Below are positions 32,568 to 41,322 of a DNA stretch of 64,000 nucleotides, one piece after another. Origin of the DNA: Candidatus Methylomirabilota bacterium. Its GTDB lineage: Bacteria; Methylomirabilota; Methylomirabilia; Methylomirabilales; 2-02-FULL-66-22. Both the position numbers and the translations under genes were made by a program. The stretch lies in the NCBI GenBank assembly GCA_016209735.1, contig JACQVN010000062.1, positions 1 to 64,000 of the forward strand. Reading direction: 5' to 3'. Below the pieces are notes generated by a model that saw only the letters and a program-made list of their open reading frames with translations, searched no databases and was not told where the DNA came from. Numbering within the stretch: the first letter of the stretch is position 1; the number at the start of each line of letters is the position of its first letter.

Positions 32568-32830
32568 GCTCATGGCTCATAGCTCATAGTTCATGGGGGA
32601 CCCGCCATGAGCCATCAGCCATGAGCCGCGGGATACGGCAGGGGAGCGGGGGAGCAGGGGGCTGAGGGGCAGACCATGGACGATGGACCGTTGACCATAG
32701 ACCAGAGAAGAGACGGAAATGCGGGGGCAGAGAGGCAAAGGAGCAGGGGAGCGAAGCCTTCGGCCCCGTACAGCCGTACAGCCGTACCGTCGTACTGCCG
32801 AACCCCCAAACCGTGAACCGTGAACCTTGA
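32568..32830. repeat. Four-family repeat mosaic between trpE and trpG
   Basis: In order: an inverted CATAGCT/CATGAGCC 7-nt pair (32568-32628); G-rich units with runs at 32641-32644, 32648-32652, 32657-32661 and 32666-32669; GACCATG 7-nt units (32671-32706); further G-rich units (about 32718-32752); CGTACAGC 8-nt units (32767-32800); and GAACCGT units (32801-32832). It spans the whole gap. Confidence 0.8.
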
Positions 32831-32848
32831 ACCGCGCCGGAGGCGCTC

Positions 32849-33448
32849 ATGCTCTTGATGATCGACAACTACGACTCCTTCACGTACAACCTCGTGCAGT
32901 ACCTGCGAGAGCTGGGCGCCGAGGTCGCCGTCTACCGGAACGACCGCATCGATCTAAAGACCATCCGCGCCCTCGCCCCGGAGCGAATCGTTCTCTCCCC
33001 CGGCCCCTGCACGCCAGCCGAGGCAGGGATCTGCTGCGACCTGATCCGCGCCGCGGGCGCCACCACCCCCCTCCTCGGCGTGTGTCTCGGCCATCAGTGT
33101 ATCGGCGCGGCCTACGGCGGACGGATCGTGCGGGCAGCCCGGCTCATGCACGGGAAGACCTCCCCCATCCAGCACGACGGCCGGGGGGTGTTCCAGGGGC
33201 TGCCGAACCCCTTCGAGGCCACCCGCTACCACTCCCTGCTGATCGAACGGTCGAGCCTCCCCGGCTGTCTGGACATCTCGGCGGCCACGGCAGAGGGGGA
33301 AATCATGGGAGTTCGCCACCGGACCCATCCGGTGGAGGGAGTGCAGTTCCACCCGGAGTCTATCCTGACCCAAGCCGGCAAGGGGCTGCTCCGGAATTTC
33401 CTGCAAACGCCCGTGCAGGAGAGGGGGATTGCGTGCGGTGGCGGGTAA
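32849..33448 (+). CDS. trpG: Anthranilate synthase component II (glutamine amidotransferase)
   Basis: The product is 199 aa. Class I amidotransferase triad: Cys in [10 protein letters not shown], with His and Glu in VQFHPESIL. It starts [19 protein letters not shown]. It supplies ammonia to TrpE and may also serve folate synthesis (PabA role), since no separate pabA is seen here. ATG 32849 follows GGAGG. Confidence 0.95.
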   Translation: MLLMIDNYDSFTYNLVQYLRELGAEVAVYRNDRIDLKTIRALAPERIVLSPGPCTPAEAGICCDLIRAAGATTPLLGVCLGHQCIGAAYGGRIVRAARLMHGKTSPIQHDGRGVFQGLPNPFEATRYHSLLIERSSLPGCLDISAATAEGEIMGVRHRTHPVEGVQFHPESILTQAGKGLLRNFLQTPVQERGIACGGG

Positions 33449-33508
33449 AGGGGAAGGGTTGAAGGGAAGGGACGCGGACACTCGCACGAGAGAGAGGGGG
33501 AATCGCCG

Positions 33509-34552
33509 ATGATCGTGGAGATTATTCGGAAGCTGGCGGATCGTCAAGACCTGACCCGAGACGAGGCCTTCGCCGCCATGGACGCCATCATGTCGGGCCA
33601 GGCCACGGACGCCCAGATCGCCGCCTTCCTCACCGCCCTCAGGATGAAGGGGGAGACGGTGGAGGAGCTGATCGGCTTCGCCCGGGTGATGCGCGAGAAG
33701 GTCTCGCCGGTCAAGACCCGCCACCGGGTGCAAACCTCGCTGTCGGGGACGGACCGCGAGATGCTGGTGGACACCTGCGGCACCGGCGGCGACGCCACCG
33801 GCACGTTCAACGTCTCCACGGCCACGGCCTTCGTGGTGGCGGGGGCCGGCATCCCGGTGGCCAAGCACGGCAACCGCTCGGTGAGCAGCCTGTGCGGCAG
33901 CGCGGATGTGGTGGAGGCGCTGGGGGTCCGCCTGGACCTTCCGCCGGAGCGGGTGGGCAGATGTATCGACGAGGTGGGGATCGGGTTCTGCTACGCCCCG
34001 CTCCTGCACAAGGCGATGAAGTTCGTCATGCTGGCGCGGCGGGAGATCCGGATGCGGACCGTCTTCAACATCCTGGGACCCCTCACCAATCCGGCCCGCG
34101 CCTCGGCGCAGGTGATCGGGGTCTACGACGGGGCCCTCACGGAGATCATGGCCCAGGTGCTCAAGGAGCTGGGAACCGTGCGGGCTTTTGTGGTGCACGG
34201 CGAGGACGGCCTGGACGAACTCTCCACCACCTGTGAGAGCCGGGTCGCCGAGCTGAAGGACGGCTGGATGCGGACGTACACGATTCGCCCCGAAGACTTC
34301 GGCCTGGCCCGCGCGTGCATGGCGGACCTTCGGGGGGGCAGCGCCGCCGATAACGCCGAGATCATCCGGCGGATCCTGAGCGGAGAGAAGGGCCCCAAGC
34401 GCGATATTGTGCTCTTGAATGCCGGCGCCGCCATTGCCGCAGGCGGCAAGGCCGAGAGCCTGGGCGACGGCGTTCGGCTGGCCGAGCAATCCATCGACGG
34501 CGGGGCGGCCCGGGCCAAACTGGAACAGTTGGTGGCGTTCTGTCAGAGCTGA
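33509..34552 (+). CDS. trpD: Anthranilate phosphoribosyltransferase
   Basis: Transfers phosphoribose from PRPP to anthranilate. The product is 347 aa, with the PRPP-binding DTCGTGGDATGTFNVST and KHGNRSVSSLCGSADVVEALG, and NILGPLTNPA. ATG 33509 follows GAGAGGGGGAA. The repeat block to trpC starts 4 nt after the stop. Confidence 0.96.
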   Translation: MIVEIIRKLADRQDLTRDEAFAAMDAIMSGQATDAQIAAFLTALRMKGETVEELIGFARVMREKVSPVKTRHRVQTSLSGTDREMLVDTCGTGGDATGTFNVSTATAFVVAGAGIPVAKHGNRSVSSLCGSADVVEALGVRLDLPPERVGRCIDEVGIGFCYAPLLHKAMKFVMLARREIRMRTVFNILGPLTNPARASAQVIGVYDGALTEIMAQVLKELGTVRAFVVHGEDGLDELSTTCESRVAELKDGWMRTYTIRPEDFGLARACMADLRGGSAADNAEIIRRILSGEKGPKRDIVLLNAGAAIAAGGKAESLGDGVRLAEQSIDGGAARAKLEQLVAFCQS

Positions 34553-34555
34553 CAG

Positions 34556-34972
34556 GACGTTCGAAGGTTCGAGGGTTCGCAAGTTCGAGAGTTCGGCGGT
34601 ACGACAGTACGACAGTACGGCGGTACGAGGGTACGACAGTACGAGGGTACGAGGGTACGGCGGTACGAGAGTACAGGAGCGGCACAGGGCACAGGGCACA
34701 GGGCAGAGCCGGAAGGGGCAGGGTCGCAGCGCCACAGAGGTAAGAGCCACAGAACCTCAGGGCGGCAGAGGGCAGAGAACAGTTGAAAATCCCGCGCCCT
34801 CGAACCATTCCAATACCGCCGCACTATCGAACTCTCGAATCCCCGACCGCTCCTGTGCCGTGGTACCGTCGTACTGCCGTACTGTCGTACTTCCGAACCC
34901 GTGAACCTTCGAACCCGTGCACCCGTGAACCTTCGAATCCCCGAACCCGGGAACTCTCGAACCCTTGCGCTG
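34556..34972. repeat. Large inverted repeat mosaic between trpD and trpC
   Basis: The left arm has about five GTTCGAGG-type units (34556-34597), then about nine 8-nt TACGRVRG units (34598-34674). The core has GGCACAGG-like units. The right arm mirrors the order: TACYGTCG-type units (34862-34892), then about nine GAACCYKY 8-nt units (34893-34970). The arms are complementary over more than 100 nt. Any open frame here is repeat read-through; no real gene is present. Confidence 0.85.
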
Positions 34973-34974
34973 CG

Positions 34975-35826
34975 ATGAGTATCCTTGATACGATCCTTGA
35001 ACGCACTCGGGCAGATCTGATCGACAGGATGGCGCGGCTGCCGCTGGTCGAGCTTCGGGCGCGCTGCCGGGATCTGCCCCCCACGCGGGACTTCCTGGGC
35101 GCCGTGCGGCGGGAGCCGGAGGCGGCGGCTCGACGGAAGGGGCCGCTCCGGGTGATCGCCGAGGTGAAGAAGGCTTCGCCCTCGCGGGGCGTCATCCGGG
35201 GGGATTTCCAGCCTGCGTCGATCGCGGCCGATTACGCGGCGGCGGGCGCCGGCGCCATTTCCGTTCTCACGGATGCCCCGTTCTTTCAGGGGGGCCTAGC
35301 GGACCTGGCAGCCGTACGACAGGCGGTGGGGCTTCCGATCCTGCGCAAGGACTTTCACGTTGACCCCTACCAACTCTGGGAGGCGCGGGCGGCCGGCGCG
35401 GACGCCGTCCTCCTGATCGCGGCTGCCCTGGCGCAGGAAGAGATCCAGAATCTCCTCGGCCTGGCCGCCGAGCTTGGGCTGCATGCACTGGTCGAAGTCC
35501 ACGGCCGGGACGAACTGGGGTCGGCCCTCGCCTGCGACGCCAAGATCCTCGGGATCAACAACCGGGATCTCAGAACGTTCCAGGTGACGCTGCAGACGAC
35601 CTTCGACCTTTTGCCCCTGGTCCCGGCCGATCGCGTGCTCATCAGCGAGAGCGGGGTGGCCACCGCCCTGGACGCGCGCCGTCTGGAGGGGGCGGGCGTG
35701 GATGGGATCCTGGTGGGCGAGGGATTGCTCAGGCATGCGGATGTGGGGGCGGCCCTGCGAGAGCTTGTCGCGTTGCCGGGAGAACGGGGAACAAGTGAAA
35801 AGTCAAAACCGACAACCGACAAGTGA
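34975..35826 (+). CDS. trpC: Indole-3-glycerol phosphate synthase
   Basis: Closes the indole ring from CdRP. The product is 283 aa, with VIAEVKKASPSRGVI, LRKDFHVDPYQ, GINNRDLRTF and LISESGVAT as expected. ATG 34975 starts MSILDTILERTRADL; the upstream frame is repeat sequence. The last 10 or so residues (TSEKSKPTTDK) extend past the usual end and are encoded by GACAACC-type repeat units, which also provide the stop. Confidence 0.95.
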   Translation: MSILDTILERTRADLIDRMARLPLVELRARCRDLPPTRDFLGAVRREPEAAARRKGPLRVIAEVKKASPSRGVIRGDFQPASIAADYAAAGAGAISVLTDAPFFQGGLADLAAVRQAVGLPILRKDFHVDPYQLWEARAAGADAVLLIAAALAQEEIQNLLGLAAELGLHALVEVHGRDELGSALACDAKILGINNRDLRTFQVTLQTTFDLLPLVPADRVLISESGVATALDARRLEGAGVDGILVGEGLLRHADVGAALRELVALPGERGTSEKSKPTTDK

Positions 35827-35945
35827 AAAGTGAGAAGCGACAACCGACGAGTGAAAAGTGAAAATTGACATCCGAATGCGAAACCGATAATCGAAAACGG
35901 CCTCCCTTTTTCAATTTTGACTTGTCGGTTGTCGGTTTTACCTTT
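35797..35945. repeat. GACAACC/GAAAAGT 7-nt inverted array, trpC-trpF
   Basis: The left arm (35797-35890) has about twelve 7-nt units GACAACC, GACAAGT, GAAAAGT, GACATCC. The right arm (35908-35943) is the reverse complement (TTGACTTGTCGG, TTGTCGG). It includes the trpC stop. The same family occurs at 53805-53905, 54998-55100 and 58684-58795. Confidence 0.85.
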
Positions 35946-35966
35946 GAAATTGAGCCGTGAGGCGTC

Positions 35967-36587
35967 ATGACTCGGGTCAAGATCTGCGGCATCACATCGG
36001 CCGGGGATGCAGAGGCGGCGGTGCGATCGGGGGCGGATGCTTTGGGTTTCGTCTTCGTGCCGGGGACGCCCCGCCATGTCTCGGCCGAGGCGGCGGCAGA
36101 GATCGTTGCCGCTCTTCCCCCCTTCGTTACGCCGGTGGGCGTGTTTCTCGATCAGCCGAGAGAGGAGATCCTGGCCTGCATATCCCGCTGCGGGCTGCAG
36201 GCGGTGCAGCTCCACGGCCGCGAATCGCCCGAGCTGAGCCGGGCGATGCCTTTGCCGGTCATCAAGGGTCTCAGGATCCGAGACCGCGAAAGCCTGAGCC
36301 CGCTCCTCTGCTACCCGGCGCGGGCATTTCTCCTGGATAGCCACGTGGAGGGGGCGCCGGGGGGGACGGGCACCGCCTTCCCCTGGGAGTTGGCCATCGG
36401 TCTCGCATCCCGGGCGCCGATCATCCTGGCCGGGGGCCTCACCCCCGGGAACGTGGCCGAGGCCGTCCGCCGCGTCCGACCGTACGGGGTGGACGTGAGC
36501 AGCGGGGTGGAGCGCGCCCCAGGACGGAAGGACCATCGCAAGCTGGAGGAGTTCATTGCCAATGTCCACTCAGCCGATCGCGCATGA
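35967..36587 (+). CDS. trpF: Phosphoribosylanthranilate isomerase
   Basis: The product is 206 aa, a TIM barrel starting [21 protein letters not shown] with the catalytic Cys, LQAVQLHG, and the phosphate-binding [10 protein letters not shown] and [11 protein letters not shown] 35967 follows GTGAGG. It overlaps trpB by 26 nt, the only overlapping junction left in this trp set. Confidence 0.95.
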   Translation: MTRVKICGITSAGDAEAAVRSGADALGFVFVPGTPRHVSAEAAAEIVAALPPFVTPVGVFLDQPREEILACISRCGLQAVQLHGRESPELSRAMPLPVIKGLRIRDRESLSPLLCYPARAFLLDSHVEGAPGGTGTAFPWELAIGLASRAPIILAGGLTPGNVAEAVRRVRPYGVDVSSGVERAPGRKDHRKLEEFIANVHSADRA

Positions 36588-37800
36588 GCCGCCGCCGGCC
36601 TTGCCGGACGCTCTGGGTCACTTCGGTCCCTACGGCGGCCGTTTCGTTCCGGAGACCCTGATGGCAGCCCTGGAGGCCCTGGCGAAAGGCTACGACGCCG
36701 CCCGCCGGGATCCCGCCTTCCAGGAGGAGATGCAGAATCTGCTGCGCCATTACGTGGGGCGGCCGACGCCGCTCTACTTCGCGCGGCGGCTCACGGAGCG
36801 CCTGGGCGGCCCGCGCATCTACCTGAAGCGGGAAGACCTGGCCCACACCGGGGCGCACAAGATCAACAACACCCTGGGGCAGGTCCTCTTGGCGCGACGC
36901 ATGGGGAAGCGCCGGGTCATTGCCGAGACGGGGGCCGGCCAGCACGGCGTGGCCACGGCCACGGTGGCGGCCCTGATGGGCCTGGCCTGCGAAGTGTACA
37001 TGGGGACGGAGGACATGGAGCGGCAGGCCCTGAACGTCGTCCGCATGCGCCTGCTGGGGGCGAAGGTGACCGCCGTCTCTTCGGGGAGCAAGACGCTGAA
37101 GGACGCCATCAACGAGGCCATGCGGGACTGGGTGACCAACGTGGAAGCGACCCACTACGTGCTCGGGTCGGTCCTGGGCGCCGACCCGTATCCGCGGATG
37201 GTCCGGGATTTCCAGTCCGTCATCGGTCTGGAGACCCGGGAGCAGATTCTCGAGGCGGAGGGGCGCCTGCCGGATTGCCTCCTCGCCTGCGTGGGGGGCG
37301 GGAGCAACGCCATGGGCCTCTTCTATCCCTTCCTGCCGGAGACCGGCGTCCGGATGGTGGGCGTGGAGGCGGGTGGGCTGGGCATCGCCTCCGGCCGCCA
37401 CGCCGCCCGTTTCGCGGAGGGGGTGCAGGGCATCCTGCACGGAACGCGAAGTTACGTCCTGCAGGACGAGGACGGCCAGATCCGCGTGACCCACTCCATC
37501 TCGGCGGGGCTGGACTACTCGGGGGTCGGCCCCGAGCACGCCTACTACCACGACGCGGGGCGCATCGAGTACGCGTCGGCGACGGACGAGGAAGCCCTGC
37601 AGGGCTTCCGCCTCTTGTGCGAGACGGAGGGGATCATCCCCGCCCTGGAATCCGCGCACGCCGTGGCCTACCTGCCCCTTCTCGCGCGGGAGCTGCCGCG
37701 GAATTCCGCGGTCATCCTGAATCTATCGGGGCGAGGCGACAAGGACGTGGAGGTCGTGGCCAAGGCCCTGGAGCTAACCCCAATGCGAAAAACATGTTGA
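36562..37800 (+). CDS. trpB: Tryptophan synthase beta chain
   Basis: PLP enzyme joining indole and serine. The product is 412 aa: [16 protein letters not shown] near the N-terminus, the PLP Lys in HTGAHKINN, and the phosphate loop [13 protein letters not shown] 36562 follows GGAGGAG by 10 nt. The end reads [10 protein letters not shown], and its TGA lies in the first bases of the CGCCAAG repeat, so the natural C-terminus seems to have been replaced. Confidence 0.96.
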   Translation: MSTQPIAHEPPPALPDALGHFGPYGGRFVPETLMAALEALAKGYDAARRDPAFQEEMQNLLRHYVGRPTPLYFARRLTERLGGPRIYLKREDLAHTGAHKINNTLGQVLLARRMGKRRVIAETGAGQHGVATATVAALMGLACEVYMGTEDMERQALNVVRMRLLGAKVTAVSSGSKTLKDAINEAMRDWVTNVEATHYVLGSVLGADPYPRMVRDFQSVIGLETREQILEAEGRLPDCLLACVGGGSNAMGLFYPFLPETGVRMVGVEAGGLGIASGRHAARFAEGVQGILHGTRSYVLQDEDGQIRVTHSISAGLDYSGVGPEHAYYHDAGRIEYASATDEEALQGFRLLCETEGIIPALESAHAVAYLPLLARELPRNSAVILNLSGRGDKDVEVVAKALELTPMRKTC

Positions 37801-37955
37801 ACCGCCAAGACGCCAAGATCGCCAAGGAGAACAGATTTCTTATTTCGGAACGAAGATCGGGAAGCCCACCGCGTGGGGCCTTCAGATTCTGGGCTCCGAC
37901 GCGGGTATCTACCGCTCCATCCTTGGTGTCCTTGGCGCCTTGGCGGTTAAGCGGT
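37797..37955. repeat. CGCCAAGGA inverted pair without gene, trpB-trpA
   Basis: Left arm 37797-37828 (ACCGCCAAG, ACGCCAAGA, TCGCCAAGG) and right arm 37917-37950 (TCCTTGGTG, TCCTTGGCG, CCTTGGCGG). The roughly 88-nt core is unrelated to the cores of the other two copies and encodes nothing evident. It splits two genes that are adjacent or overlapping in most bacteria. Confidence 0.8.
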
Positions 37956-37984
37956 TTCTCGGATCAGGGCTAACGGGAGATGAC

Positions 37985-38785
37985 ATGTCTGAAAATCGGA
38001 TCGATCGCACCTTCGCCCGACTCAAGGCCGCAGGGCGGAAGGGGATGATTCCCTTCGTGGCGGGAGGCGACCCCTCCCTGGAAACCACGCTGGCTCTGGT
38101 GCGGGAATTCGAGGCGCGTGGGGCGGATCTCGTCGAGATCGGCGTCCCGTTCTCCGACCCGCTGGCCGACGGGGTCGTCAACCAGCGGGCCTACCAGCGC
38201 GCCCTGGAGGCGGGCGCCACGCTGCGCGGGGTCCTGGAGCTGGTGGCGGCAGTCCGCAAGCGGTCGGAGATTCCCCTCGTCCTGATGAGCTATGTGAATC
38301 CCATCCACCGCTTCGGGGGGGCGCGGTTTGCCGCGGCGGCACGCGAGGCGGGGGTGGACGGCCTGATCCTGTCCGATTGTCCTCCCGAGGAGATGGCGGC
38401 GCTGGGCGAATCGCTCACGACGGCGGGCCTCCATTCCATCTTCCTGGTGGCCCCGACGAGCCCGGAGCGGCGAATTTTAATGATCGCGGAAAAGGCCAGA
38501 GGTTATGTATACTACGTCTCGCTCCGGGGTGTGACCGGTCCGCGGGATCGGCTGCCGGACGACCTGGCCGAGGGGGTCCGGCGGGTGAAGGCGCTGACCC
38601 CTTTGCCGCTGGCGGTCGGATTCGGGATTTCCACCCCGGCCCAGGCTGCGGCCGTGGCCCGGTTGGCGGACGCCGTGATTGTGGGGTCGGCCATCGAGGC
38701 CCGGATCGAAGCCTCGCTGGGATCGGCGGACCTCGTCGCGCAGGCGGGCGCCTTTCTGGGGGAGTTGCGGGCGGCGCTGGGGTGA
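37985..38785 (+). CDS. trpA: Tryptophan synthase alpha chain
   Basis: Cleaves indole-glycerol phosphate to indole. The product is 266 aa: MIPFVAGGDPSLETTLAL, catalytic Glu and Asp in VEIGVPFSDPLADGVVNQ, and GFGISTPAQ. ATG 37985 follows GGGAGA. It ends the trp set; a gap with REP palindromes follows. Confidence 0.95.
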   Translation: MSENRIDRTFARLKAAGRKGMIPFVAGGDPSLETTLALVREFEARGADLVEIGVPFSDPLADGVVNQRAYQRALEAGATLRGVLELVAAVRKRSEIPLVLMSYVNPIHRFGGARFAAAAREAGVDGLILSDCPPEEMAALGESLTTAGLHSIFLVAPTSPERRILMIAEKARGYVYYVSLRGVTGPRDRLPDDLAEGVRRVKALTPLPLAVGFGISTPAQAAAVARLADAVIVGSAIEARIEASLGSADLVAQAGAFLGELRAALG

Positions 38786-38948
38786 CGATGTGACCGGCCC
38801 TGAAGAGGTTTGGCTTCCTTCGCGCCGAGTGTGATTCAGATCATACTCCCCGCCAGGCAGGTCAGTGATTGTGCCTGGGTCAGGGGCCGGCTACGTGCAA
38901 TGGTTCATGTATTCACCAGGGCAACTGGCGACGGTGGACCCGCCCCCC

Positions 38949-38982
38949 CCGCTCACCCTTCGACTGGCTCAGGGTGAGCGGG
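38949..38982. repeat. REP-like palindrome
   Basis: CGCTCACCCTTCGAC and GGCTCAGGGTGAGCG form an imperfect stem (about 12 bp). It lies in the 360-nt trpA to GIY-YIG gap, which otherwise shows no gene. Confidence 0.8.
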
Positions 38983-39072
38983 CTGACCTCTGACAAGGTT
39001 TGGGCCTGCGGCGCCAGCTTCGGCCGGGTCCGGGTAAGCGAGCGGAGATGTGTCACGCGCCCCCAGTCCCTT

Positions 39073-39105
39073 CCGCTCACCCTGAGCCCGTCGAAGGGTG
39101 AGCGT
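39073..39105. repeat. REP-like palindrome left of the GIY-YIG gene
   Basis: CGCTCACCCTGAGCC followed by CGTCGAAGGGTGAGCG: same family as 38949-38982 with the inner parts swapped in orientation. Confidence 0.8.
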
Positions 39106-39145
39106 GTAAGGGGATCGGGCCCCATCTCAGGCGCCACCCACTGAT

Positions 39146-39475
39146 ATGACTTTCTGGGTGTACATGCTCGAATGTGCTGATGGCTCCTTCTATGTGGGGC
39201 ACACTGACAATCTTGAAGAACGCCTCCAGCAGCATCAGTCTGGAGCGTTGGGCGGCTACACCCGAAACCGCCGCCCCGTGCGCCTGGCGTATTCTCAGGA
39301 CTTTCCGACGCGTGGCGAGGCCTTTGTCGGGGAACGCCAGATCAAAGGTTGGGCTCGCAGCAAAAAGAATGCGCTCATGCGGGGGGACTGGGAAGCGTTG
39401 CGGCGGCTAGCGCGGGGTCGCCGCCGGGGGCCCGCTCACCCTTCGCCCCTTCGACAAGCTCAGGGCTCAGGGTGA
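39146..39475 (+). CDS. GIY-YIG nuclease domain protein
   Basis: The product is 109 aa. The GIY-YIG core is WVYMLECADGSFYVGHTDNL, with the later Arg in RRPVRLAYSQDF and a Glu/Lys helix (EAFVGERQIKGWARSKK). It belongs to the small stand-alone group (COG2827-like) with no defined role. REP palindromes lie on both sides, and the last residues (PSPLRQAQGSG) and the stop are encoded by the right-hand palindrome. This suggests it travels with, or was invaded by, these repeats. Confidence 0.88.
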   Translation: MTFWVYMLECADGSFYVGHTDNLEERLQQHQSGALGGYTRNRRPVRLAYSQDFPTRGEAFVGERQIKGWARSKKNALMRGDWEALRRLARGRRRGPAHPSPLRQAQGSG

Positions 39476-39480
39476 GCGGG
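39433..39480. repeat. REP-like palindrome overlapping the GIY-YIG 3' end
   Basis: CGCTCACCCTTCG and CTCAGGGTGAGCGG flank TTCGACAAGCTCAGG. It overlaps the coding end of the GIY-YIG gene by over 40 nt. Confidence 0.85.
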
Positions 39481-39591
39481 GTTAGATACATATATCGATC
39501 GTCAGATGTTCGGCCGCCAGCAGAATGTCATTGAGAAAAAGCGGGGGCTCTTGTTTTCCGGCCGATGTGCCGCAGGGGAGATTTGAGACAC

Positions 39592-40113
39592 GTGCCGGGA
39601 CTCCGGGGCGAATTCCGACGCGGACAGAATTCCCGATGGTGGCGGTGCGGCAGGCGGGGGGTCACCGCGCTGGAACTGGTCACGATCGTCGTCCTGTGCG
39701 TGATCATCGCGGCGATCGCGATTCCCGGCATGAGCCCGGTGGTCCTGAACCACCGGCTGCGGGGGGCTGCCTGGCAGGTGGCGGGTGACTTGCGATTGGC
39801 CCGGCAACGGGCGGTGACGGTCCGCAGGCCCTTCCGTGTCTGCGTGAACAACTGTGCTATCGCCGTCCCGGCCGGCGCCTACAGTGTGGAGCGGAACAAC
39901 GGGACGCCCGGCAACCCCGGGTGGGTCAACGAGACCGGGGTGGTCACACAGCTTCCGTCCGACGTGACGGTGAGCCTCAATCAGACAGTGTCGTTCAACG
40001 TGACCGGGCAGACCAGCGGCGGCACATTCACGCTGGTCAACCTCATCGGGACGTACCAGGTCGTGGTGAATTCCACCGGGAGGGTGGTTGTATGTAAGGG
40101 GAGCTGCCCGTGA
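39592..40113 (+). CDS. Type IV pilus minor pilin, GspH/FimT type (set 1)
   Basis: About 173 aa. A basic leader ends in Gly, followed by VTALELVTIVVLCVIIAAIA: a class III prepilin signal with Glu at +5, cut by PilD. The globular part follows, with two Cys pairs. GTG 39592 is chosen for the GGGGAG 11 nt upstream; ATG 39565 is the alternative. It opens a four-gene set (FimT, PilV, PilW, PilX types) whose genes overlap at most junctions. Confidence 0.8.
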   Translation: MPGLRGEFRRGQNSRWWRCGRRGVTALELVTIVVLCVIIAAIAIPGMSPVVLNHRLRGAAWQVAGDLRLARQRAVTVRRPFRVCVNNCAIAVPAGAYSVERNNGTPGNPGWVNETGVVTQLPSDVTVSLNQTVSFNVTGQTSGGTFTLVNLIGTYQVVVNSTGRVVVCKGSCP

Positions 40114-40640
40114 CCAGGCCAGGGGAGAGGGCCGGCCTCGGCTTGACCCTGGTGGAGTTCCTCTTTGCGATCTCCGTCACGGCCATCGTGATGCTGGGCG
40201 TGGCGGGGATGTTTCCCTCGGCCCTCCGTTCGGTGGTGGTGGGAGGCCAGCAGACCAAGGCCTCCGCGCTGGCCACGCAGATGGCCGAGGCGATCCGCAA
40301 CGACTACTTCGATTTCCTCATTTCCCGGTACAACGGTTTCGATACCCGGAACCTGACCATGAATTGCGGCGCCCTGGCGCCACCCTCGACGGCGTTCGAC
40401 AGCGAGTACAGCAAGAAGAAGTGGACGTGCGACCTCCTAGGAACCGCCAGCCAGGAGTCGGGGCAGGGACTACCCGGAGCCTACGGTACCATCGCCGTCA
40501 CCTGCCGGAATGCCGACGGCAGCCTGAACAGTACCAGTCCCTGCCCGACCGACCTCCTGCGGGTGGTTGTCACCGTCCGCTGGGATCGGACCGGCGAGCG
40601 CTCCGCCGGGTACACGACCTATGTGTCGCGGAAGGAGTAG
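40110..40640 (+). CDS. Minor pilin, PilV-like (set 1)
   Basis: 176 aa. Prepilin signal: short leader ending in Gly, then LTLVEFLFAISVTAIVMLG with Glu at +5. GTG 40110 overlaps the preceding stop and follows AAGGGGAG, so translation is coupled. PilV-type minor pilins prime pilus assembly at the tip with FimU/PilW/PilX/PilY1-like partners; no PilY1 is seen in the window. Confidence 0.8.
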   Translation: MTRPGERAGLGLTLVEFLFAISVTAIVMLGVAGMFPSALRSVVVGGQQTKASALATQMAEAIRNDYFDFLISRYNGFDTRNLTMNCGALAPPSTAFDSEYSKKKWTCDLLGTASQESGQGLPGAYGTIAVTCRNADGSLNSTSPCPTDLLRVVVTVRWDRTGERSAGYTTYVSRKE

Positions 40641-41322
40641 GCTGCCCGTCCGCCGGGGCGGGCGAGGCGTGACCTTGGTCGAGACGCTGATCAGCAGCGT
40701 CCTCTTTGCCTTCGTCATCGCCGGGGTCTACTCGGTGTACACCGCCATGCAGGGGACGCTGACGCGGGGGGAGATGAAGGCTGATTTGCAGCAGAATGCC
40801 CGGATCGGCCTGGGGCGGATGGTGAGCGAGATCCGCATGGCGGGAAGCGACCCGAGCGGCGTCCTCTCCTCGGCCTTGCCGCCACCCCGGGCGGCCATCC
40901 GGGCCGCCGCAGCCGGGTGTCTCTCCTTTATCGCGCCGGACGAGTTGGGGAATACCAAACAGATTACCTACAGTCTGGATGGACCTAACCTCCGGCGTCG
41001 GGAACAGCCGTGGAATAGCTCAGAGAGTACGTTCACGGGGGGCAGCGTCCAGCCGGTAGCGGAGGCAATGCACCAGCTCCTCTTCACTTACTACGACCAG
41101 CACAACAAGGTGATCGCCCCCGCCGCCTGGTCGTCCACCCATGCGTGTCCGCCGGACAAGAACGCGACGACGATCGCGTCGGTGACTCAATTGACCTATT
41201 GGCAGATGCAACAGATTCGCCGTATCACCATCGCACTCCGGACCTGGAAGGACCCGCAGGTGCCGGGCCTGGCTCCGGAGTTTTTCACCCTGACGACCGA
41301 TGTGCGCCTCCGGAATCGCTAG
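40621..41322 (+). CDS. Minor pilin, PilW-like (set 1)
   Basis: About 233 aa. Leader ending RGGRG, then VTLVETLISSVLFAFVIAG; next come the PilW-type helix (LQQNARIGLGRMVSEIRMAG) and a beta-rich domain. ATG 40621 overlaps the upstream gene by 20 nt. A CTG at 40642, 4 nt after GGAAGGAG, is an attractive alternative start with a 9-residue leader. The 3' end overlaps the next gene. Confidence 0.78.
   Translation: MCRGRSRLPVRRGGRGVTLVETLISSVLFAFVIAGVYSVYTAMQGTLTRGEMKADLQQNARIGLGRMVSEIRMAGSDPSGVLSSALPPPRAAIRAAAAGCLSFIAPDELGNTKQITYSLDGPNLRRREQPWNSSESTFTGGSVQPVAEAMHQLLFTYYDQHNKVIAPAAWSSTHACPPDKNATTIASVTQLTYWQMQQIRRITIALRTWKDPQVPGLAPEFFTLTTDVRLRNR

Noticed and set aside
34556-34972. CRISPR-like appearance of repeated short units
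   Set aside because: Units are only 8 nt, in direct contact, degenerate and without unique spacers; no cas genes are present.
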